A DNA stretch of 6,542 nucleotides, taken from NCBI GenBank assembly GCA_023427575.1, contig JAEZAY010000526.1:1-6542 (forward strand). Direction: 5' to 3'. This document shows, one piece after another, positions 1 to 6,542 of this stretch. Position numbers and translations under genes: made by a program. A model generated the notes under the pieces. It did not search any database. It worked only from the letters and a program-made list of their open reading frames with translations, and had not been told where the DNA came from. Position 1 is the first letter of the stretch, and every line of letters starts with the position of its first letter. Origin of the DNA: Bacteroidota bacterium. GTDB lineage: Bacteria > Bacteroidota > Bacteroidia > Chitinophagales > Chitinophagaceae.

Positions 1-2091
1 GACCGGATCAAAGACATGGTTCCGGGCCGTTATGCTCTTCACTTTCATCATATGATGAACGGAAGCCGGGGTACCGAGGTAGAAGGAGTGGTGATCAGGG
101 ATGCGGGAAACCATGCCTACGTTCCGCATATGAGCCATGGTATTACCATGAAAAACAATATTTCGTACAAAACCCTCGAAGATGCCTTCTGGTGGGACCC
201 AACCCATATCACCAACGATCTGCTGCTGGATGGAAACATGGTTGCCCGGGTAGACTATGTTAATTCAGCGAAAGGTTTAAATCTCAACGCCCCCGGAATG
301 TTTACCGCTGCCGGCTTTTTGTTGGGAATGGGCCAGGGAAATGTGGCCAACGATAATGTGGTAGTTGGATCGATGAGCCTGCTTCCGAGCCTTGGCGCTT
401 CTTATGTATGGGAAGCGGATAATGAGGGAGTTTGGGAATTCAAAAACAATACAACGCATAATAGTACGGCCGGAATCCGGAACTGGCAGAATACCGCCCT
501 GATTCATACCATCGATAATTATACAGCCTTCAATAATACGCTCGGCATATATCATGGCGCCTATGTTAACAATACCCGGTATGTAAAATTGCAGTTGTAT
601 GGAAATGGCATCGAACTAAAAGCCGCATCCATGGGCGATTACAGTCTGCGCTTTGAAGAATTCGAGATCAATGGCGGGGGTTATATCGACCACGCGATTA
701 TTATTCGCGGCGGACCCGTTGCCGGCGCCCGGCCTACCGTATTCAGGGATGGAAATATGTTTAATTATAAAAAGTCGGCGGTGCTTTACGATGTGCAGAG
801 TTATGAAAAGCCCCGGCTCGCCGATTTTATACTCTGTAACCTGGGGACCAATGATTTTATAATGACCAATGGAATGGTTGCCAATGATAAGATCCGGGTT
901 CAGCCAAGATCCGGAACGCCGTTTCAGATCAGTTCTTCCGGAAGAACAAGCATTGCGCCTTTTGCGCCCACCGTTTGGGGCCAGGGCAGGGGCCTGAATG
1001 CCGAGTTCTACGGTAAAATTGATCTTACCAATCTGGTACATTCCGAAAAATCACCGGTTGTACACGAGTTTTTATTTCATAAGAACCTGAATTTCAGGCT
1101 TACCGATCGCCTGAATTATTCGATACGCTGGACCGGCTTTATAATGCCGCAGATTTCGGAACCCATCACATTTAATCTTCGTTCTGCCGGAGGCCATCGG
1201 CTTTGGGTAGACGGAAAACTCATCTTCGACAGCTGGGGCGATAAGCCGGTTATGGAATTCAATTCACAGCCGGTCCAGTTAAATGCCGGGGTTAAATACG
1301 CTATTAAGCTCGAATATTTTAATACGAATGATACCCGTTCGGCACTGAACCTGAAATGGTCGGGCAAACAACTGCCTTTGGAAATTGTGCCGGAAAGTCA
1401 ATTGTTTTTTGGTGATGGCCCCATAACGGAACCCGATCCCGTTGATTCGGTTCCTCCTGTAGATACCAATCCGCCGGAAGAACCGGGAACTAATCAGGCA
1501 CCTGTCGCAGATGCCGGCGACGACAAAACGATCAATCTTCCAGCAGTGACCGTAAACCTGATCGGCGATAAATCCAATGATCCGGACGGACGTATCGTGA
1601 AATATGAATGGAAAAAGCTAAGCGGACATGCACAGGCCTGGGTTGAAAATCCCAATTCGGCCAATGCAAGAATGCGAAACCTGGCGGAAGGCGAGTATTT
1701 GGTAGAGCTAACTGTAACCGACGACCGAAATGCAAAATCCAGCGATCAGATGCGGATTAAAGTATTGCCAAAACGAACTACGGCAAATACGAGGCTAAGC
1801 GAACTGAGTTATACGGATGTGGAGGCCGCTGTTCCTGAACAACAATTCAACATTTATCCCAATCCGGCCCATCATTCCATCCAGGTCAGCTTTTCCGATG
1901 CGGCTTCCGGAAAGGGCTCGCTGCGGATCTATACGAATACCGGAAAACTGACCCGGAAAATCTCGTTTACAAAAATCAAAGGTGAATACCGGCAAACCGT
2001 CGATATCAGTTCCCTAAAGCCCGGAATTTACCACCTGGAACTCCGGGTCGGAAACGAAGTACGGCATGTAAAAGAGTTTTTTAAGAACTAA
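1..2091 (+). CDS. T9SS-exported beta-helix/PA14/PKD protein, G8-family-like (5' partial)
   Basis: The reading frame is open from base 1 and ends at TAA 2089-2091. The true start is upstream, so the ATG at 16 is only an internal Met. Numbering from the first visible codon gives 696 residues. Residues 1 to about 320 resemble the right-handed beta-helix found after the G8 domain in CEMIP/TMEM2-like proteins: RYALHFHH at 10-17 matches the family's 'R-Y-P-I-H-F-H' signature, followed by HGITMKNNISY and many short Asn/Gly-rich strands. About 331-471 is a PA14 fold (LNAEFYG, then GGHRLWVDGKLIFDSW and LKWSG), usually carbohydrate-binding. An acidic Pro-rich linker (472-497) leads to a PKD/REJ-like domain (498-590: NQAPVADAGDD, NDPDGRIVKYEWKKLSG, YLVELTVTD). 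The tail (about 613-696) is a T9SS type A sorting domain with FNIYPNP at 616-622 and LKPGIYHLEL near the end. The protein is inferred to be exported through the Por system and anchored at or released from the surface. Any enzymatic role on polysaccharide is inference; the G8 domain itself is not visible. Confidence 0.88.
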   Translation, partial: DRIKDMVPGRYALHFHHMMNGSRGTEVEGVVIRDAGNHAYVPHMSHGITMKNNISYKTLEDAFWWDPTHITNDLLLDGNMVARVDYVNSAKGLNLNAPGMFTAAGFLLGMGQGNVANDNVVVGSMSLLPSLGASYVWEADNEGVWEFKNNTTHNSTAGIRNWQNTALIHTIDNYTAFNNTLGIYHGAYVNNTRYVKLQLYGNGIELKAASMGDYSLRFEEFEINGGGYIDHAIIIRGGPVAGARPTVFRDGNMFNYKKSAVLYDVQSYEKPRLADFILCNLGTNDFIMTNGMVANDKIRVQPRSGTPFQISSSGRTSIAPFAPTVWGQGRGLNAEFYGKIDLTNLVHSEKSPVVHEFLFHKNLNFRLTDRLNYSIRWTGFIMPQISEPITFNLRSAGGHRLWVDGKLIFDSWGDKPVMEFNSQPVQLNAGVKYAIKLEYFNTNDTRSALNLKWSGKQLPLEIVPESQLFFGDGPITEPDPVDSVPPVDTNPPEEPGTNQAPVADAGDDKTINLPAVTVNLIGDKSNDPDGRIVKYEWKKLSGHAQAWVENPNSANARMRNLAEGEYLVELTVTDDRNAKSSDQMRIKVLPKRTTANTRLSELSYTDVEAAVPEQQFNIYPNPAHHSIQVSFSDAASGKGSLRIYTNTGKLTRKISFTKIKGEYRQTVDISSLKPGIYHLELRVGNEVRHVKEFFKN

Positions 2092-2107
2092 TACATTGTT
2101 TTAAATT

Positions 2108-2136
2108 AAAAGGGGGTCATTGTGATCCCCTTTTTT
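2108..2136 (+). terminator. Rho-independent terminator after the T9SS protein gene
   Basis: A 12-bp stem pairs 2108-2119 (AAAAGGGGGTCA) with 2123-2134 (TGATCCCCTTTT). It contains one G-T pair (2116/2126) and closes on a 3-nt loop (2120-2122). A run of six T (2131-2136) follows the C-rich arm. It starts 16 bp after the stop codon at 2091, which is normal for an intrinsic terminator, and it separates this gene from the oxidoreductase pair starting at 2192. The A-rich 5' arm gives a T-run on the other strand too, but no minus-strand gene faces it. Confidence 0.9.
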
Positions 2137-2191
2137 ATTTATGGTTATCTGCAATTATATGTAAATTGACGGTTCCGATAAATTAAACCCC

Positions 2192-2713
2192 GTGAACCGA
2201 AGAACTGCCCTTAAACAGGTTGCCTTTATTTCTGCCGCCGCGGTTTTTATGCCCTCCTGTTTACAGGACCGCAGTAAGGCTTCCATTCTGCTGAAGAATA
2301 TTTCTGTTGATGCTGAATCGGAAAATCTGCTGGCCGAATTATGCGAGGCTATTATTCCCGCTACAGATACTCCCGGCGCCAAAGATATTTCCGCCCATCT
2401 GTTCGTATTACAAATGATGGATGACTGTTATTCGCCGGAAGACCAGGAAGCGTTTGTCAATGGCCTGAAAAATTTTGAAAAAAAATCTCAGAAATTGCCC
2501 GGCGGATCATTTCTTAAATCTGATCCGGAAAATCGCGCAAAGCTGCTTCGGGAACTGGAAGTTGAAAAAGAAAAGGCGGAGCCCGTCAACCGGTTCTATT
2601 CCATGGTTAAGCGCCTTACCATTCAGGCATATACTACATCCGAATATTTTCTTACCAGGATCCAGCGCTATGAGCTGATCCCCGGAAGATGGGTTGGCTG
2701 TGTCAATGCCTGA
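2192..2713 (+). CDS. Gluconate 2-dehydrogenase subunit 3 family protein (Tat/lipoprotein-like small subunit)
   Basis: This 173-residue protein looks like the small subunit of a membrane-associated GMC dehydrogenase. The start is GTG at 2192: an in-frame TAA lies at 2162-2164, and the next Met (residue 20) would remove the signal. The N-terminus has a twin arginine (NRRTALK, residues 2-8), a hydrophobic Ala-rich stretch (9-19) and MPSC at 20-23, a plausible if imperfect lipobox with Cys23. Family-type motifs are IIPATDTPGAKD (54-65), LTIQAYTTSE (142-151) and a C-terminal PGRWVGC (164-170). It lies 39 bp upstream of the GMC gene, so the two are almost surely co-transcribed. The inferred role is to escort the signal-less FAD subunit through Tat and hold it at the periplasmic membrane face. 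No clear Shine-Dalgarno sequence or consensus promoter is visible upstream. The lipid anchor is uncertain; the family call is firm. Confidence 0.87.
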   Translation: MNRRTALKQVAFISAAAVFMPSCLQDRSKASILLKNISVDAESENLLAELCEAIIPATDTPGAKDISAHLFVLQMMDDCYSPEDQEAFVNGLKNFEKKSQKLPGGSFLKSDPENRAKLLRELEVEKEKAEPVNRFYSMVKRLTIQAYTTSEYFLTRIQRYELIPGRWVGCVNA

Positions 2714-2752
2714 GTTTGGTTTTCTATCATAATCTTACGTAATAGTTTTTCA

Positions 2753-4444
2753 ATGGGTGAGCAGATCAGAAATTTCGATGCGATTGTAATTGGTTCCGGA
2801 ATCAGCGGGGGCTGGTCGGCCAAAGAGCTGACTGAAAAAGGCCTAAAGACTTTGTTGCTTGAAAGAGGCCGCGATGTTCGTCATATAAAAGATTATCCAA
2901 CTACTAACCTGAACCCCTGGGAGTTCCCACACCGGGGAAGAATAACTGAAGCAATCCGGAAAGAAAACCCGATTGCCAGCAAATGTTATGCATTTGGCGA
3001 AGATGCCCTTCATTTTTTCGCAAAAGACAATGAGCATCCCTATGTGCAGGAAAAACCATTCGACTGGATCAGAGGATACCAGGTGGGGGGAAAATCGCTG
3101 CTTTGGGCCCGGCAAACCCAGCGCTGGAGCGAGTTTGATTTTGAGGGACCGAAACGGGACGGGTTTGCGGTTGACTGGCCGATCCGGTATAAAGACCTGG
3201 CCCCATGGTACAGTTATGTAGAAAAGTTCGCCGGCATCTCCGGAAACCGCGATGGTCTGGATATACTGCCCGATGGCGAATTTTTACCGCCACTGGAACT
3301 GAGTTGCGTGGAAAATTATTTCAGGGATGTGGTGGCTGATAAGTTTGCCGGCCGCCATGTTGTATATGGAAGATGTGCTCATCTTACCAGCCCCCGGGAT
3401 ATTCATCTGCAGCAGGGCAGGGCCAAATGCCAGCACCGCACTATTTGCCAGCGGGGTTGCCCATTCGGCGGTTATTTCAGCAGCAATGCGTCCACCATTC
3501 CATGGGCCATGAAAACCGGGAATCTTACGCTTAAGCCCGATTCCATTGTGCATTCTATTATTTTCGACGACAAAAAACAGAAGGCTTCCGGGGTTCGCGT
3601 GATCGACGCAAATACAAGAGAAATTACCGAGTATTACGCAAAGATCATTTTCATAAACGCAGGCGCGCTTAACACAAATTTGATTTTGCTGAATTCCAGT
3701 TCCTCCCGGTTTCCGTCGGGGCTGGGAAATGATAGCGGCGTCCTGGGAAAATATATTGCGTTCCATAACTACCGGGCAAGGGTAAGCGCTTCATACGAAG
3801 GCTTTATGGATAAGACAACGGACGGACGCTCGCCCACCAGCGCCTACATTCCTCGTTTCCGGAATGTATATAAACAGGAAACTGATTTCCTCCGCGGGTA
3901 TGCCGCCGGATTTTCTGCGCGCCGATCCTATCACAGCAGTCAGGAAGGTTTCGGAACGGAATTAAAAGAAAACCTTGCTGCAACAAAAGCGGGATTATGG
4001 AATGTGGGATCGCATATGATGGGTGAAACCATCCCGAAAGCTTCCAATTATGTTAGTCTGAATTCAGGCAGCGATGACTGGGGAATGCCTTTATTGAATA
4101 TTCATGTGGAATACGATGAGAACGACGAGAAGATGGTGAGTGATTACCTGGAGCAAATGACAGCAATGTTTGAGGCCGCCGGTTTTCAAAATATTAAAAC
4201 CTCCGATTCCAAACAGGCTCCCGGATTGGATATACATGAAATGGGCGGCGTAAGAATGGGCCATGATCCGCAAAGCTCATTGCTGAATGGATGGAATCAG
4301 ATGCATGGATGCAAAAATGTATTTGTTACTGATGGAGCCTGTATGACATCCACTTCAACCCAAAACCCATCGCTTACTTATATGGCATTAAGTGCAAGGG
4401 CGGCGGACTATGCCGTGAAGGAATTGAAAAAAGGAAATATTTAG
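2753..4444 (+). CDS. GMC family FAD-dependent oxidoreductase (gluconate dehydrogenase alpha-like)
   Basis: This 563-residue flavoprotein is full length for the family. The ATG at 2753 places the ADP-binding fold at once: beta strand FDAIVIG, GxGxxG at 14-19 (GSGISG) and the acidic end of strand 2 at Glu37 (LLLERG). VGGKSLLW at 111-118 is the FAD-contacting segment seen in pyranose oxidase and gluconate dehydrogenase relatives. Cys226, Cys232 and Cys236 form a CX5CX3C cluster followed by PFGGYFSS. The C-terminal domain has IHEMGGVRMG with His495 and STQNPSL with Asn538; their 43-residue spacing equals that of the glucose oxidase pair His516/His559, so I read them as the catalytic His/Asn pair. 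It oxidises an alcohol group of a sugar, polyol or aldonate and passes electrons to an unknown acceptor; the substrate cannot be told. There is no signal peptide, so export would depend on the Tat-type small subunit encoded just upstream. No cytochrome c subunit gene is next to it. Confidence 0.93.
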   Translation: MGEQIRNFDAIVIGSGISGGWSAKELTEKGLKTLLLERGRDVRHIKDYPTTNLNPWEFPHRGRITEAIRKENPIASKCYAFGEDALHFFAKDNEHPYVQEKPFDWIRGYQVGGKSLLWARQTQRWSEFDFEGPKRDGFAVDWPIRYKDLAPWYSYVEKFAGISGNRDGLDILPDGEFLPPLELSCVENYFRDVVADKFAGRHVVYGRCAHLTSPRDIHLQQGRAKCQHRTICQRGCPFGGYFSSNASTIPWAMKTGNLTLKPDSIVHSIIFDDKKQKASGVRVIDANTREITEYYAKIIFINAGALNTNLILLNSSSSRFPSGLGNDSGVLGKYIAFHNYRARVSASYEGFMDKTTDGRSPTSAYIPRFRNVYKQETDFLRGYAAGFSARRSYHSSQEGFGTELKENLAATKAGLWNVGSHMMGETIPKASNYVSLNSGSDDWGMPLLNIHVEYDENDEKMVSDYLEQMTAMFEAAGFQNIKTSDSKQAPGLDIHEMGGVRMGHDPQSSLLNGWNQMHGCKNVFVTDGACMTSTSTQNPSLTYMALSARAADYAVKELKKGNI

Positions 4445-4493
4445 TTGATAAGGCAGAAATATTGAAGCCTTTTATCCACCCGATCCGGGATGA

Positions 4494-5273
4494 TCAGGTA
4501 AACAATTCCTGTTCACTGGTATAATAGGTTTTTCGTCCATCCATCTCCGTTACTATTATCTCTGCTCCTTCAGGGCTATGAGTTCTGGCGGCATTGTGCA
4601 TCTTCAAAAAATCCCGGTATTCGCCGCTGATCCTTTCCGGATCATTTTTTACGATTTGCTTTTCGGCATTCTTCAATACGCTACGGATCGACTTTAAGAG
4701 CAGTTTGATTTTTTCATTGGGTATGGATGAAGCCTTCGATAATGGCGAAATCCGGGCATGCCAGAGGATTTCATCGGCATAGGCATTGCCGATTCCACGC
4801 AGCTTTTTCTGATCGGTTAACAATTTTTTAATGGTGCCCTTCGACTTTTTAAACAGCTTACCCAGAAATCCTGCATTCACTTCTGGAGATAAAACATCGG
4901 GGGCAACAGAAGCTTCGGGGTTTAAGCGGAGCGAAGCCTTGCCCATCTGATCGGACAGGGTAAGGGTTATCTCTTCTTCAAATTTCAACTGCACAATTCC
5001 CGACCTGGGTAAACTACCGGCGGGTTCAAGATTAAGCTTGCCCTTCAGCATTAAATGGAGGGCCAGTATCTGATCATTTTCAAACAAAAAATGAATTTCC
5101 TTTCCCGATCTGGAAACCTTTTTCAGTATCTGCCCCTCCAGTGCTTTTTTAATTTTTAGCTCCGGCTGATTGCTGTTTTTCTTTTTAAACAGCTTTACCG
5201 TCTTCAGCCTTTTATTACCAAGCAGATGCTGAAGATTGCGGCTGAAAACCTGGAGATCGGGAAGTTCAGGCAT
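4494..5273 (-). CDS. Fpg/Nei-family DNA glycosylase, cysteine-free (zincless finger)
   Basis: This 259-residue cytoplasmic base-excision repair enzyme starts at ATG 5273-5271 and ends at TGA 4496-4494. MPELPDLQ matches the Fpg/Nei N-terminus: Pro2 becomes the catalytic N-terminal amine and Glu3 the second catalytic residue. Lys58 (SRSGK) fits the conserved beta-hairpin lysine. The helix-two-turn-helix DNA-binding domain spans about 130-215 and includes LRGIGNAYADEILW, with Asn163 at the conserved phosphate-binding site. The C-terminal hairpin keeps the DNA-contacting Arg (Arg247 in DGRKTYYT), but all four zinc cysteines are replaced and the whole protein has no Cys, as in NEIL1-type zincless fingers. 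The Fpg void-filling residues also differ: HLMLKG replaces HLGMSG and SDQMGKAS replaces DPRRFG. Substrate range (8-oxoguanine, formamidopyrimidine or oxidised pyrimidines) cannot be assigned, so I give no mutM/nei symbol. It is convergent with the GMC gene (49-bp gap) and divergent from the peptidase gene. Confidence 0.9.
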   Translation of the reverse strand: MPELPDLQVFSRNLQHLLGNKRLKTVKLFKKKNSNQPELKIKKALEGQILKKVSRSGKEIHFLFENDQILALHLMLKGKLNLEPAGSLPRSGIVQLKFEEEITLTLSDQMGKASLRLNPEASVAPDVLSPEVNAGFLGKLFKKSKGTIKKLLTDQKKLRGIGNAYADEILWHARISPLSKASSIPNEKIKLLLKSIRSVLKNAEKQIVKNDPERISGEYRDFLKMHNAARTHSPEGAEIIVTEMDGRKTYYTSEQELFT

Positions 5274-5321
5274 ATTAAATGTTTTAAAGCGGTTATAACG
5301 GAATCAAATTTTTCAGATTAG

Positions 5322-5350
5322 CAAAATAGCCGGATTTTTAAAGCTCAAAA
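5322..5350 (-). promoter_or_regulatory. Possible Bacteroidota-type promoter for the DNA glycosylase gene
   Basis: Read on the minus strand, a TTTTG (5350-5346) is followed after 17 bases by TATTTTG (5328-5322). This resembles the Bacteroidota -33 TTG / -7 TAnnTTTG pair, but the -7 element is one base short of consensus. The transcript would start near 5315 and leave a leader of about 40 nt before the ATG at 5273. The region is A/T-rich, so chance matches are likely. No comparable plus-strand match was found for the divergent peptidase gene. Confidence 0.27.
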
Positions 5351-5365
5351 CCAATACCAATTAGC

Positions 5366-6542
5366 ATGAGAAGTTTTCTGTTCGTACTTATGATGATCGC
5401 TTTCGGCACCCTTCGCGCCCAGGATAAACCGGAATGGAAATCCATTTTCGGACAGATCAATGAGGAAGTGCTTGCCAATTCAAAAGCATATACTTCATTA
5501 AAGGAAGCTTCTACTCAGATCGGACATCGCTTAACTGGTTCTGAAAACGGTAAAAAAGCCGAACAATTCGCTTTCGATTTACTGAAATCATATGGATTCG
5601 AAGAGCTGCGCTTCCAGCCTTTTGAAGTGGAAAGCTGGAGCCGCAAAACGATAAGCCTTAAGACCGGAAACTCGGTTAAAAATTTAACTCCGATGAAGGC
5701 CGTAACCCTCGGCCATTCGCCGGTAAAAGCCGATTTGAAAGGTGAAATGGTGGATATGGGAAACGGGCTGGAAGCCGATTACCTTAAATCCAATGGCAAG
5801 GTAAAAGGAAAAATTGCGCTCGTTTACCTCGGCATTCTACCTGGATCGGGCGAAGGATTAAAGAACCTCCATCGTTCTGAAAAAACAGCATTGGCTACCA
5901 AATACGGAGCCAAAGGAATTTTAATAATCAATACCGTGGACGGTGGAGTTTTATTAACCGGAACCGCTTCGGTAACGGGCAAGCTTATTCCCATACCCGC
6001 GGTTTGTATAGGAAAGGAAGATGGAATGAAGCTGAAATCAAATCTGACCAGCACGAAACAATATTGCCATATCCAGATGACGAATTTTTCCGGGATGATC
6101 AGGGCAAGGAATGTGATCGCAACCATCAGGGGAACCAGATTTCCGGATGAAAAAATTGTAACGGGCGGACATCTTGATAGCTGGGATCTGGCCACCGGCG
6201 CCATCGACAATGGAATTGGCTCTTTTGCCATTCTGGATATGGCGAGAACCTTTAAAACCCTGAATCTGCGGCCGGAAAGAACGGTTGAATTTGTGATGTT
6301 TATGGGTGAAGAACAGGGATTGCTCGGATCAAGACATTATGTTGAAGACGCGGTTCGCGACGGAAGCATCGATAAGATCCGGTTTATGCTGAATTATGAT
6401 ATGACCAATGATCCCAAAGGATATTCTTCCACCGCTGAAAACATGAAAGAGCTGTTTCAGAAAATAGGAGGCCTGGCTCAAAGTCTGGATACCTCCTTTA
6501 AAAATGTTTTTGCATCCAGGGCCGGACTGCATAGCGATCATC
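5366..6542 (+). CDS. M28-family zinc metallopeptidase with PA insert, secreted (3' partial)
   Basis: The frame opens at ATG 5366 (in-frame TAA upstream at 5339-5341) and runs off the window end after 392 codons. Residues 1-18 form a signal peptide: MRSF, a hydrophobic core, then LRA before QDK, a typical Bacteroidota cleavage site. Residues of about 105-235 look like a PA insert between the N-terminal part and the catalytic core (GKIALVYLG, TKYGAKGILIIN, IPIPAVCIG). The M28 core shows GGHLDSWD with zinc ligand His269 and the supporting Asp271, Asp281 in GAIDNG as bridging ligand, Glu315-Glu316 in MGEEQG as catalytic base and zinc ligand, and Asp345 in NYDMTND. The last visible residues, HSDH, are the conserved stretch before the final zinc-ligand His, which lies beyond the window. 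It is probably a periplasmic or extracellular aminopeptidase or carboxypeptidase; specificity and any C-terminal T9SS tail cannot be seen. It shares only the intergenic region with the glycosylase. Confidence 0.92.
   Translation, partial: MRSFLFVLMMIAFGTLRAQDKPEWKSIFGQINEEVLANSKAYTSLKEASTQIGHRLTGSENGKKAEQFAFDLLKSYGFEELRFQPFEVESWSRKTISLKTGNSVKNLTPMKAVTLGHSPVKADLKGEMVDMGNGLEADYLKSNGKVKGKIALVYLGILPGSGEGLKNLHRSEKTALATKYGAKGILIINTVDGGVLLTGTASVTGKLIPIPAVCIGKEDGMKLKSNLTSTKQYCHIQMTNFSGMIRARNVIATIRGTRFPDEKIVTGGHLDSWDLATGAIDNGIGSFAILDMARTFKTLNLRPERTVEFVMFMGEEQGLLGSRHYVEDAVRDGSIDKIRFMLNYDMTNDPKGYSSTAENMKELFQKIGGLAQSLDTSFKNVFASRAGLHSDH

Noticed and set aside
616..1041. 141-codon minus-strand open frame inside the beta-helix/PA14 gene
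   Set aside because: The plus-strand frame has clear domain signatures across the same bases. The antisense product shows no family features.
2136..2191. Promoter for the small subunit/GMC pair, for example TATTTATG at 2136-2143
   Set aside because: It is one mismatch from TAnnTTTG, but the nearest upstream TTG lies only 13 bases away, inside the terminator stem. No convincing pair was found, although a promoter must exist in or near this gap.
3284..3766. 160-codon open frame on the minus strand inside the GMC gene
   Set aside because: It lies wholly antisense to a gene with full-length domain support. Its translation shows no recognisable domain, and it is best explained as a shadow of the coding frame.
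4450..4471. Possible terminator hairpin between the convergent GMC and glycosylase genes (AAGGC / GCCTT)
   Set aside because: The stem is only 5 bp with a 12-nt loop, and only a short broken T-run follows on either strand. It is too weak to call.
5824..6231. 135-codon minus-strand open frame opposite the M28 peptidase
   Set aside because: The plus strand here encodes the PA insert and the zinc-binding GGHLDSWD motif, so the minus-strand frame is a shadow.
6527..6541. HSDH at the window end as the final zinc ligand of the M28 peptidase
   Set aside because: In M28 peptidases with known structure the last zinc-ligand His falls further downstream, near a YHT-like motif. The stretch seen here is conserved but is not that ligand.

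Overview
The window looks like a piece of a Bacteroidota (Bacteroidetes) chromosome. Three things point there: a type IX secretion (Por) C-terminal sorting domain on the first protein, starts that lack clear Shine-Dalgarno sequences, and a gluconate 2-dehydrogenase subunit 3 / GMC oxidoreductase pair of the kind common in that phylum. The genus cannot be fixed from this sequence alone. I see no rRNA, tRNA, CRISPR array, insertion sequence or long repeat.

Layout. Positions 1-2091 (+) hold the 3' part of a large secreted protein: a right-handed beta-helix resembling that of G8-domain (CEMIP/TMEM2-like) proteins, then PA14, a Pro-rich linker, a PKD/REJ-like Ig fold and a T9SS type A tail. A strong intrinsic terminator follows at 2108-2136. 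Positions 2192-2713 and 2753-4444 (+) form a two-gene unit: a small subunit with a twin-arginine, lipoprotein-like signal and an FAD-dependent GMC dehydrogenase without a signal of its own. Convergent to it, 4494-5273 (-) encodes an Fpg/Nei-family DNA glycosylase that contains no cysteine and so cannot have the usual zinc finger. A 92-bp divergent intergenic region separates it from 5366-6542 (+), an M28-family zinc metallopeptidase with a signal peptide and a PA insert, cut by the window end.

How they work together. The GMC pair is the only clear functional unit. The small subunit probably carries the FAD subunit across the inner membrane by Tat 'hitch-hiking' and anchors it, giving a periplasmic oxidation of a sugar or polyol whose identity cannot be read from sequence. 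The T9SS protein and the M28 peptidase are exported proteins that fit a lifestyle of degrading extracellular polymers, but nothing ties them to the pair. The glycosylase is an unrelated repair gene. I find no clear new multi-gene system; the most unusual points are the cysteine-free glycosylase and the cysteine cluster in the GMC subunit.
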